In this document: one piece after another, positions 43,722-53,630 of the stretch | Numbering within the stretch: position 1 is the stretch's first letter | How the letters are laid out: every line of letters starts with the position of its first letter | Assembly (NCBI RefSeq): GCF_963082655.1 | Contig: NC_081554.1 | Coordinates: 40,136,354 to 40,200,353, forward strand | Direction: 5' to 3' | Length of the DNA: 64,000 nucleotides | DNA from: Stomoxys calcitrans | Taxonomy: Eukaryota > Arthropoda > Insecta > Diptera > Muscidae | Translations under genes and position numbers: made by a program | Notes under the pieces: generated by a model | What the model saw: the letters and a program-made list of their open reading frames with translations, nothing else | Database searches by the model: none | What the model was told of the DNA's origin: nothing

Positions 43722-44802
43722 ATGTCTAAAATTCAGCCTTTAAAGCCAGAATTGCAAAGAATTGCCAATGAAGAATTAAATGAAATTCCTCAGAGAATAC
43801 CAAATTATTTACAAAAATTAAAGCAATGGATAACAGATCAGTCACATCTTAAAGCCCGAACTGATGATCAATTTCTAGTGCAATTCCTTAGACACAGCCA
43901 TTACAATTTGGAAGAGGCTAAACGAAGAATCGAAGTGTTCTTAACATACAAAACAAAATTTCCAAGTGAAGTACAGTTCGTTAGCAACAGATTTCGAGAA
44001 ATTTATAATTTGGGGTAAGAGCATGACGATAATAACTTTTTCATTTATAATCAAAAAAAAAAAATAAATAAATAAAATCTTTTTTACTTATAACTCAAAA
44101 AAAAAAAATAAAAATCCCCATAGTTGTGTTACACCGCTGCCTATCCCCCTAAATGATTGTGGTTCCCGGATTGTATTCTACCGCTATTTGTATTCCCCCA
44201 AAATCTATCGAATTGAAGAAATTTTGGTTGTATGCAACGCATTGAATGAGTCGCTTATCCTTAGCGATCCTTATGCTTGTATATGTGGCATTATCTTTGT
44301 TTTTGATATGTCCTCCGCCTCAATGGCACACATTCGGCATTATACCCCAGCTGTTGTACGGCGCCTTGTGGAATTCTATGAAAAATCCCTACCCCTAACA
44401 ATTCGCAAAATTTGTTTTGTCAATGTTCCATTGGGAGCGGAACATTTGTTCAAATTGCTTTCACTCTTCCTTGGCGAAGAACTGAGGCGCAGGGTAAGTA
44501 CATATGTGAATTGGCCTAAATGGAGATATGTTCCTAGTCTGTAAATATTTTTTTTATTTTTAACTTGACAGCTTTTCATTTGCGGTCAAAATATGACTAA
44601 ACTAACTGAACAGATTCCCCAGAAGTATTTACCTGAAGACTATGGTGGCTCCAATGGCAACTTGGACCAACTTGTTAAAGATAATGACAAAATTTGGAAT
44701 GTAAATCATAAATATTTTGAAGAGGACTACATGTACGGTATAATTCAAAATAGACACCCAAGGAAAGCAAATGATATTGGTGGTCTATTAAAAAATTCTT
44801 AG
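43722..44802 (+). CDS. CRAL-TRIO (alpha-tocopherol-transfer-protein-like) gene B, 3 exons
   Basis: Exons 43722-44014, 44124-44493 and 44572-44802, with GT-AG introns of 109 and 78 bp. The joined frame is 297 residues. It is a paralogue of the gene at 37446-38564: same start motif (MSKIQPLKPELQRIANEEL), same intron phases (2, then 0) and an exon 2 of the same 370 bp. CRAL-TRIO N-terminal part: RTDDQFLVQFLRHSHYNLEE. Lipid-binding part: CGSRIVFYRYLYSPKIYRIE, ACICGIIFVFDMSSASMAHI, VNVPLGAEHLFKLL and LPEDYGGSNGNLDQL. Presumed cytosolic carrier of a hydrophobic ligand, identity unknown. Intron 1 holds two A-rich imperfect repeats (44053-44110). No lesion is seen, so it is probably a working gene. 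Confidence 0.9.
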
Positions 44803-44893
44803 AATTTTTTACTAAAGACATAAAATCCATGAAAAAGGTCCAAAAGACCATGGAATTTTCCCCATTTGAAATTTTGTCGAAATACTAAATATT

Positions 44894-44899
44894 AATAAA
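44894..44899 (+). promoter_or_regulatory. Polyadenylation signal of CRAL-TRIO gene B
   Basis: AATAAA 92 bp after the stop codon, followed by T-rich sequence. Confidence 0.55.
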
Positions 44900-44902
44900 T
44901 AT

Positions 44903-45851
44903 TTTTATCTTTATTCAGTTTGATGCCACGAATTGACGATTTATTGTATCGCTTAGTCACGCTTTAAGTTTTTGCAAACCCATAAAAAACCTCTCTTCGC
45001 CTCAATGGTAGTTAAAGAAGGCTTATGTTCTTAATTTCCCGCAAAACTATTCCAATACATTTGGAATATGGTCTTAATTCCAAACATGTTCGGCAACTGT
45101 TTATTTATTTAACCACAAGAAGACACTCTTATACTCATGCGCTCCAAAGGTAATTAGAATTTTAATTACCTGGATTGGCGTGGTTACTGCGAATAAATAA
45201 AGTATGCAAATTTAAGTTCTATGTATCACAAGCAACATAACAGAGTGTAGTAAAAAAAAAAAACATTTCATAAATTCGACGAAAAATCATTGTCCATACG
45301 ACCATCGGAATAACATACAATACAATTTAATTTAGGGAAAATGGGGATAGTGATGCATGACTGGATGATTAATCCTAACCGCAACATTACCATCAGGCTT
45401 ATTAATCATTATGAGCTGTTTTCGAAATGTTTACTTTATGATTTTTCAGTCAACTGCTTGTGGTGTAGTAGAGTGAAAAGTGGACAAAGATACATTATCG
45501 CCACTACGTGTTGCGAGTTCTTAATGAGCCTAACATGCGTTGGCCACTCCAAAATTTTATTAAACCTGCATACTTTAAATAACAGACAAGTCAGACAACG
45601 GGTCAAACGGCCTCAAAGCGATGAAGACAAGCAGACAAAGGAAGAAAGGGACCTCCCAGAAGGCAACTGTATGTACATGACGTATAGGAATATATCTCAC
45701 ACACGTTTGTGGAGTTTGTGGTATTTATTTTGAAAACATTTGTGTAAATATCATCTTTAGCTCGAGCTAATATTTTATTGGATGGGACCATTCTCTTTGT
45801 TAAAAAATGTATCGTTTTAGAAGGTCTAAACTACATATTACTTAAACTATG
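44903..45851. other. Intergenic, no gene recognised
   Basis: A 130-codon frame opens with ATG at 45341 but shows no motif and lies in AT-rich DNA, so I do not call it. Nothing else was seen. Confidence 0.4.
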
Positions 45852-46024
45852 TTTTCCTTCGGAACTAAAACAACGGCTTCCTTAGGGAAAGGGTACAAAA
45901 CTACCCTTTCCTTTGGAAACGGGTACTGAAGCTACCCTTTCCTTTAAGAGAGCGTACTAAAATTCCGTTTTACTTTGGCAAAGGGTACTAAAACCACCCT
46001 TTCCTTTGGGAAAGAGCACTAAAC

Positions 46025-46605
46025 TAAAGGGTGATTTTTTTGAGGTTAGGATTTTCATGCATTAGTATTTGACAGATCACGTGGGATTTCAGACATGGTG
46101 TCAAAGAGAAAGATGCTCAGTATGCTTTGACATTTCATCATGAATAGACTTACTAACGAGCAACGCTTGCAAATCATTTTCAGTGAATGGGCCCTAGAAA
46201 AGTTGGCAGAAAATCCGCTTTTTTATCGACAAATTTTGTTCAGCGATGAGGCTCATTTCTGGTTGAATGGCTACGTAAATAAGCAAAATTGCCGCATTTG
46301 GAGTGAAGAGCAACCAGAAGCCGTTCAAGAACTGGTGTGGTTTTACGCTGGTGGAATCGTTGGACCGTATTTTTTCAAAGATGCTGTTGGACGCAACGTT
46401 ACGGTGAATGAACACATTTCGAACCGAACACTGATTATGGTAATAAAATTCAATGATTTGCAAGCGTTGCTCGTTAGTAAGTCTATTCATGATGAAATGT
46501 CAAAGCATACTGAGCATCTTTCTCTTTGACACCATGTCTGAAATCCCACGTGATCTGTCAAATACTAATGCATGAAAATCCTAACCTCAAAAAAATCATC
46601 CTTTA
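46025..46605 (+). mobile_element. Tc1/mariner-superfamily element with 154-bp inverted repeats
   Basis: TA at each edge (46025-46026 and 46604-46605). 46025-46178 and 46452-46605 are inverted copies almost without mismatch (one C/T change near the tip), beginning AAGGGTGATTTTTTTGAGGT. Only about 270 bp of transposase gene lie between. The right arm even repeats, inverted, the transposase start codon and first codons (MNRLTNEQRLQII). It is inserted in Sat2 and related to the element at 29532-30370, whose inverted repeats are only about 20 bp. Confidence 0.93.
46140..46451 (+). pseudogene. Internally deleted transposase
   Basis: MNRLTNEQRLQII (46140-46178) is joined directly to a late part of the DNA-binding/catalytic region: SEWALEKLAENPLFYRQILF, SDEAHFWLNGYVNKQNCR, WSEEQPEAVQEL. 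A further deletion precedes WFYAGGIVGPYFFKDAVGR and NVTVNEHIS. Only the first catalytic Asp (SDEA) remains. The frame then runs backwards into the right inverted repeat, so the last residues are not transposase. Confidence 0.85.
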
Positions 46606-48805
46606 AAACGACCCTTTCCTTTAAGAAAGCGTACTAAAATAACCCTTTACTTTTCTTTGGGAAAGGGTTCTAAAATGACTCTTTACTTCAGAAAAGGGTA
46701 CTTAAACTACCCCTTCTTTTGGGAAGCCTTTCCTTTGAGAAAGGTTACTAAAACTACACTTTCCTTTGGGGAAGGCTACTAAAACTACCATTTCTTTTGG
46801 GAAAGGGTACTAAAACCACCCTTTCCCTAAGAAAAGGGTACTTAAACAGCCCTTTGCTTTGGGAAAGGGTATTTAAGCTAGCCTTTCCTTTGGGAAAGAG
46901 TACTAAAGGGAAAAGGGTACTAAAACTAAACTTTCTTTGGGGAAGGGTACAAAAAATTTATTTTCCTTTGAGGAAGGGTATAAAAACTACAGTTTCTTTT
47001 AGGAAAGGGTACTAAAACTACGGCTTCCTTAGGGAAAGGGTACAAAACCACCCTTTCCTTTGGAAAAGAGTACGACACATTTCTTTGGGAAAAAGGCACT
47101 AAAACTACCGTTCTCTTTGGAAAAGGGTACTAAAACTACCCTTTACCTTGGAAAAGAGTACTAAAACTAACCTTTACTTTGGTAAGGGGTACTAAAACTA
47201 CTCTTTCATTTGGGAAAGGATACTAAAGCCACTCTTTCATTTCGGAAAGTGTAATAAAACTACTCTTTCTTTATGGAAAGGGTGCTTAAACTACCCTTTC
47301 CTTTGGGAAAGGGTACAAAAAATTTACTTTCCTTTGAGGAAGGGTATAATAACTACAGTTTCTTTTAGGAAAGGGTACTAAAACATACCTATTCTTCGGG
47401 AAAGTGTATTAAAACTACCCTTTCCTTTAGGAACGGGTACTTACACATCCATAAAAACTACAGTTTTTATTTTTTTCCCTATTCTTTGGAAAAGTGTACT
47501 AAAACTACTCTTTCCTTTAGGAACGGGTACTTACACATCCATAAAAACTACAGTTCCTTTGGGAAATGGTACTAAAACTAACCTTTCCTTTAGGAAAGGG
47601 TCCTAAAGCTACGATTTCCTTTGGGAAAGGGTACTAATACTACTACCCTTCTTTCGGGAAAGTGTACTAAAACCACCCTTTCTTTAGGAAAGGGTACTAA
47701 AACCACGCTTTACTTTAGGAAAGGGTACTAAAACCACCCTTTCCTTCGGTAAAGGGAACTGAAACTACCCTTTCTTTGTAAAAGGTACTGAAACTACACT
47801 TTTCTTTGGGAAAGGGTACTCAAACTACCCTCTCCTTTGGGAAGGGTAACAACCTGTTGCTTTATGAAAAGATACTAAAAGTATCCTTTATTTTGGGGAA
47901 GGGTACTAAAACTACCCTTTCCTTTGGGAAAGGGTACTAAAGCTACCATTTCCTTTCGGCAAGGGTGCTAAAACTACACTTTCCTTTGGGAAATGGTACT
48001 AAAATTAACCTTTCCTTTAGGAAAGGGTCCTAAAGCTACGCTTTCCTTTGGGAAAGGGTACTAAAAGTACTACCCTTCTTTCGGGAAAGTGTATTAAAAC
48101 CACCCTTTCTTTGGGAAAGGGTACTCAAACTACCCTTTCCTTTGGGAATGGTAACAACCTGTTGCTTTATGAAAAGATACTAAAAGTATCCTTTAGTTTG
48201 GGGAAGGGTACTAAAGCTACAATTTCCTTTGGAAAACTAAGCTTTTCTTTGGGAAAGGGAACTAAAATTACCCTTTCCTAAAGGAAAGGGCTACTAAAGC
48301 TACGCTTTCCTTTGGGCAACGGTACTAAAACTACCCTTTCTTTTGGAAAGGGTGCTAAAAGTACCCCTTTGTTTGGGAAAGGGAACTAAAACAAACTTTC
48401 TTTTGGGAAAGGGTCCTAAAACAAACTTTTTTTTTTTGGGGAAGGGCACTAAAACTAACCTTCTTTTGCGAAAGTGTACTAAATATACCCTTTCTTTGCA
48501 AAAGGTACTAAACAACCCATTCCTTTAGGAAAAGGCACTAAAAATTTCCTTTTCTTTGCGAAAGTGTACTAAAACTACCCTTTCCGTTGGAAAAGGATAC
48601 TAAAACTACCCTTTCCTTAGGGAGAGGCTACCAAAACCTACCCTTTCTTTGAAAAGAGCAGCCATATATGAGTGATAAACATCGTAGCTCGAAGCGTAAC
48701 AGGAAGTGTAATTAGAGACGTAGCAGGAAGCGTAGGGGGAACCCTACAATAGATGAAAACGCCATATTCTCAACTGAACCAATTGATTTTAAACAGCTTA
48801 AAGGA

Positions 48806-49572
48806 CGTTAAGTTCGGCCGGGCCGAATCTTATGCACCCTCCACCATGGATCGTTCTTTGAATGTCTTTATGAACTTTACAAGATCTATATCAAGTTATA
48901 AACTGATAGAACCGTACATTTTTAAAAACAACATGCAAAATTTCAGGTAAATCCAATAACAATTGCACCTTCCAGAATCTCAGGAAGTCAAATTGGGAAG
49001 ATTGGCCGCTATATCAAGTTATGAACCTATGTAGACCACAATTGCGACCGCTAGAACCTAAGAATTAGATTTTAACCAGACTTGGCATAGTTGTTGTAAG
49101 TCTTACTAAAACACCACGTGCAAAATTATTATCAAATCGTGTGGTAATTGCGCTTTCTGGAGGCTCAAGAAATCAAATCCATACTTGGCAGAGTTGTTGG
49201 AAAATGGAAAATGCAAATCGGATAAGAATTGCGCCATCTAGAAGCTCAAGATGCCTAATCGGGAGATCGGTTCATATAACAGCTTTATCAAAACACTGGC
49301 CGATTTGACCCATATACAATTCCAAACGACCTACGTTAATAAAAATTAATGTAGCGCTTAGCTTTATTCTTTCGAAAGTTTGCGTGCTTTCGACAGGCGG
49401 AGGGACGCACAGACGGCAGATGGACGGACAGACAGAGGGACGGAAATGGCTAGATCGACTTAAATTGCCATACAAATTAAGAAAATATATATACTTTATT
49501 GGGTCTTACGCGAATATTTCAGGGTGTTACAAACGGAATGACAAAATTAGTTTACCCGTATCCTATAGTGCA
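48806..49572 (-). mobile_element. DINE-like element, short and diverged
   Basis: Left end 'aaaggacgttaag', hairpin TTCGGCC-G-GGCCGAA and 'atgcaccctccaccatggat'. Two to three diverged units lead to CTTTCGACAGGCGGAGGGAC and a degenerate GTCY tract (49393-49445), then TATATATACTTTATTGGG and 'gttacaaacggaatgac'. The final inverted end is degraded (CCCGTATCCTATAG). Confidence 0.78.
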
Positions 49573-49870
49573 AATGCTAATTTGCCTATGAACATTCCAT
49601 TAAGAAACAGGGGCACACTTCTCACATATCAATGAGTGCAGTCCGATTCAAGTTTAACCTCAATGATAAGGGGCCTACTTTTTATAGCCGAGTCCGAAGG
49701 GTCTGCCGCAGTGCGACACCTCTTTGGGGAGAAATTTTTAGCCACCGTAGCGCAAAGGTTGGCATGTCCACCTATGATGCTGAACACCTGGGTTTGAACC
49801 CTGGCGAGAACATCGGAAAGAAATTTCAGCGGTGATTATCCCCTCCTAATGCTGGGCACAAACGGCGGAA
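49573..49870. mobile_element. SINE tail (minus) joined to SINE head (plus)
   Basis: 49573-49737 reads on minus as the SINE tail ('aaatttctccccaaagaggt', 'gcactgcgg', 'cattgag'). 49738-49870 is a plus-strand head with A box-like TAGCGCAAAGG, B box-like GGGTTTGAACCCTGG and CAGCGGTGATTATCCCCTCC. The two partial copies meet nose to nose at 'gagaaatttttagccaccg'. Either one inserted into the other or the SINE was inverted internally. Confidence 0.65.
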
Positions 49871-50600
49871 CTCACATACGACCGTGAGGGTACTCCTTGC
49901 TACGATTTTGCAGACCCAAAAAAATAGGGAACTTTATCTGGAAATCAACAGGGTTTTCAACGAACATTGGCCGAATTTATGGCTCAGACACTTGAAGCGC
50001 TGTAGTTTAAGAGACGGTATTGGCAAGGTGTAGGTACTGCTAGGTTACTCTTGGCACCAGGCATAGGGATGACAACGTAACAGCGACTTTTCCGTTGCTA
50101 AGCCCACTTTCGGGGAAGTGAATCCGGAAATCAACAGGGTGGTTAACGAACATTATCGGAATTTATAGCACTTGGAACAGTTGGACTGAAACGTATTTGG
50201 AATTTAGGGATAAGAAATCGAAGCCGGATAGGGCGAAGCATGGAATTCCGCTACCTATCCTCATTCCGTTCATTCCGGCATGGATATCGTTTCATATGCG
50301 GACGATTATTGCAAGACTTCAGGCCCCCGCGTTTATGACATCTGCAATGGGTTAAACCTCTACCTCACCGATCTAGCGCTGACAAATCTTCAACCACATT
50401 GTTCACTACATGAATAACGGAACTACATCGGCAAATGGATGAGACTTGAGGGCAGATAAATTTCGATCACCAACTATCGCAAACATGTTGGTGTTACAAT
50501 TGGCAGCCTTTACATATCCTTCACATATGCCAATCCCCGGATTCAACTTCTAGTTTGTGGAAATTAACACATTTGCGATAACTGCCTACGTAAAAATAAA
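49871..50600 (+). repeat. LINE 5'-region fragment
   Basis: Two related units: GGAAATCAACAGGGTTTTCA at 49949 and GAAATCAACAGGGTGGTTAA at about 50128, about 180 bp apart. The later part ('cacattgttcactacatgaa', 'ttggtgttacaattggcagc') matches 53920-54010, directly upstream of the LINE ORF1 at 54231. So this is the untranslated 5' part of that LINE family, without coding sequence. Confidence 0.6.
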
Positions 50601-51427
50601 AAGACAGCTATGAAACAAATGTTAAAGAATACAAGTAGTGTCAAAATCAAAAGTTCATCCATAATGGAACTAAAAAACCTTCCTATTAGGGCGAAAACAA
50701 AAGAATTGCTTCAAACAGAAGTTATGCTTAAGACATTTATTCGAAATTATTAACACTAAATCAAGAGAGCTGTAAAAAGTTGATGTTGCCACTCAGTCAT
50801 TGGAGAATTCTAAATACTTTTTTACGACTTGATTTTCAATGGAAGCTCTTTAGATACTTGTCTTACAGTTGTAAACAACTTAAATAAGAGATTTTTTCCC
50901 CCATTTTTGTGTTTTTTTAATATCCAATTTTAGTGAATCATCAGACAAGTAGTACAACGCTGAAAACAGTCATCTGAGAAAAATGCCTGCAAGTAAGGGC
51001 TGCAAGGGCGTAGAGGCTAGATAGGAATATAAAATCAGAAGAGGATGTAAACAGGTGGTGTTAACAGGTGATATGCAATAAATGGTGGTAGGAAGCATAA
51101 AATATGTAATTGAATGAAATGCCTTACAAAGAGGAAATTCCCTTTTATATTCCCCACTGCAGGAATTCTGGAGTAAACATCAAAGAAGATAATTACGCGT
51201 TGGTAAGTCCCTTGGTATTCCAAAAAAATATTCATTCTTCACAGTAACTATTCACTCTTCAACGGAACTATTCACTATTTTTAATTAATAAAACTTTTCT
51301 ACAAAAAGAGTTCGCTCTGCGGTATTTAGTTATGTGGTCCGGTATGGAAATAAAGTCGTCAAAAGTTCTTTACTTTCCGTTCAGAACAATTTTACAAAAT
51401 TTTTTAAATTGGACCACTTTCAGTATT
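50601..51427. other. Intergenic, no gene recognised
   Basis: A small imperfect tandem of CTATTCACTCTTCA lies at 51235-51280. Otherwise nothing recognised. Confidence 0.45.
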
Positions 51428-52760
51428 TTTATAGCCACCACCATAGGATGGGGATATACTAATCTAGTCATTACGTTTGTAACACCTCGAAATATTGATC
51501 TGCGACCCCATGAAGTGTGTATATTCTGGATCGTCTCGACATTTTGAATCGATCTAGCCATGTCCGTCCGTCCGTCTATCGAAATCACAATATCGGTCAA
51601 ACGCGTAATGCTAGCGGCTAGAATTTTTGCACAGATTCTTCTTATTTATGTTGATTTTTGGGGATTACAAATGGGCCATGTCGGTTCAGATTTGGATATA
51701 GCCCAAACATATGAAAATTGAGCCCCTAGAATCCTCAATTTTCATCAAATTGGCCTTAAATTTGGAACAAAGACTTGTGTTATGACTTCCAACATCCATG
51801 CCAAGTATGATGCGAATCCATTCGGAAGCAGATATAGTCCCCATATAAACCAATCCCCGGATTTGACTGCATCAGCCCTTAGAAGCCTAAATTCCCATCC
51901 GATTTGGCTGAAGTTTGGAACAAAGACTTGTCTTATGACTTCCAACATCCTTGCCAAGTATGATCCGAATCGGTCTATAAACAGATATAGCCCCCATATA
52001 AAACGATCCCCGGATTTGACTTCTTCAGCCCTTGAAGCTTAAAATTTCATCCGATTTGGCTGAAATTTAGAACAAAGTCGTGTGTTATGACTTCCAACAT
52101 CCACGCCATGTCTATAAACAGATATAGCCCCCATAGAAACCGATTCCCGGATTTGACTTCTTGAGCCTTTAGAAGCCTCAATTTTCATCCGAGGACTTGA
52201 GTTATGACTTCCAACATCCATGTCAAGCATTATTCGATTCGATCTATAGACAGATATAGCCCCCATATAACCCGATCCTTGGATTTGACTTCTTCAGCCC
52301 TAAGAAGCCTAAGTGTTCATCCGATTTGAGTTGTGACTTCCAACATTCATGCCAAGTATGATTCGAATCGGTCTAGGCTCAATTTTCATCCGATTTGGAA
52401 ATAAACATGTGTTATGGCTTCCAACATCCATGCCAAGTATGATCCGAATCGGTCTCTAGACAGATATAGCCCCCATATAAACCGATCCCCGGATTTGACT
52501 TCTTCAGCCCTTAGTAGCCTAAATTTTAACCTGATTTGGCTGAAGTTTGTCCTAAACCCCAATCTTATGACTTACAATATCAGTGCCAAGTTTTATCCGA
52601 ATCGGTTAATATGGTGATAGAGGCCCCTCTAAGTACCGATATCCCGATCCCGATATCTTCTTGAGACCAAAATAATTCAAATACAAACTCCGTTAATAAA
52701 GGTACATTTTTAGCGGAATCCAATATTCGGCCCGGTCAAATTTGGCACGCTTTCTTGTTA
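51428..52760 (+). mobile_element. DINE-1/Helentron-like element, third unit type
   Basis: Left end 'atagccaccaccataggatg', 'gtcattacgtttgtaacacc', then a TATATTCTGGATCGTCTCG variant and GTCCGTCCGTCTATCG (51562-51577). Six units with 'gacttccaacatccatgcca', 'cagatatagcccccatataa' and 'gatccccggatttgacttc', about 150-160 bp each. The right end is 'ttcggcccggtcaaatt' (damaged hairpin) and 'gcacgctttcttgtta'. Unit sequence differs from the other copies, so it is a separate subfamily. Confidence 0.8.
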
Positions 52761-53630
52761 ATTTTACAATTTCTGAAAATTCTTAATTTGGCCCAGATCA
52801 CCTTCCATTTACTATTGAATTTCACTATCTTTAGTTTTTTTCTTATTTTTTTAACTTCTAAACTTCTTCTCATGATTCATCTTCTATTTGACGCCACTGC
52901 CTCTCACAAAGCATCATCAGCTGGGCCACCATTAATTCACTCATCGTTTCTTTGTACATCCCCGTTAAGAGTGTGAAAACATATTTTGAAGGATTTATTT
53001 GCAATAAAAATCCTTTTCGCATCAACATTTTCCAAACAGTCTTAAATAATTAAGACGAAGTGAACAGCGGTTGTGTGAGTTGGCCAGAAGAACAATATAC
53101 CTCCAAGTAAAATACATAAAGTTTACCGTCTAATGACTAGAGTTTCAGCTACTGCTCCTACTGCTGCAGTGCATGGTCGTTTGGTTGGTTGAAGTGCTGC
53201 ATTGCGTGCGAAAGCCATGAAGAAGTCTATGCGAAAGCAATAAAAATCTGCTATTGAAACAATCTGGAAATTGTGGTGGAATCAACACGAACCTTAATAA
53301 GATGTGACGTTGGACTAGACGCAAGAGAGTGAGAGAAGAGAAAAAAGGTGAAAGGAAAAGGATGTACCACAATGTTTGCGTCACCTTTTTGTTGGAATAT
53401 TGCGAAAAGTTGTAAAACGGACTTAACAGGAATTTAAGTCTGATCAACTTTTAAGACAAGCTGCTACCTATCAACGCCCACCCAGAAACCACAATGTAAA
53501 AATTCCTCAGCAAGAAAGTTAATTTCGGGTAAATGCATTTTAGACTCAAAAGAAAAAAATACAAACAAATAAAAATGTTTCAAATAAAGATTAGATTATA
53601 AGTTGTTAGCCTGAATCGGAATAACTTAGC
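52761..53630. other. Intergenic, no gene recognised
   Basis: Unique-looking, T-rich on the left. Short frames on both strands lack motifs. Confidence 0.45.

Larger units (their letters stand above)
45852..48660. repeat. 31-bp hairpin satellite array (Sat2)
   Basis: The consensus unit is GGAAAGGGTA, CTAAAAC, TACCCTTTCC and a TTTG spacer, giving 31 bp (for example GGGTAC at 47901 and 47932). The two 10-bp arms are perfect reverse complements, so every unit can form a hairpin with a 7-nt loop. Units vary more than in Sat1, and arm changes are often on one side only. Higher-order blocks recur: AACAACCTGTTGCTTTATGA at 47848 and 48153, and ACGGGTACTTACACATCC at about 47434 and 47522. The array is split by the transposon at 46025-46605. 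Confidence 0.93.

Noticed and set aside
45341..45733. 130-codon ATG-initiated frame as a gene
   Set aside because: No recognisable domain, no splice or context support, AT-rich region; could be chance. Conservation would be needed.
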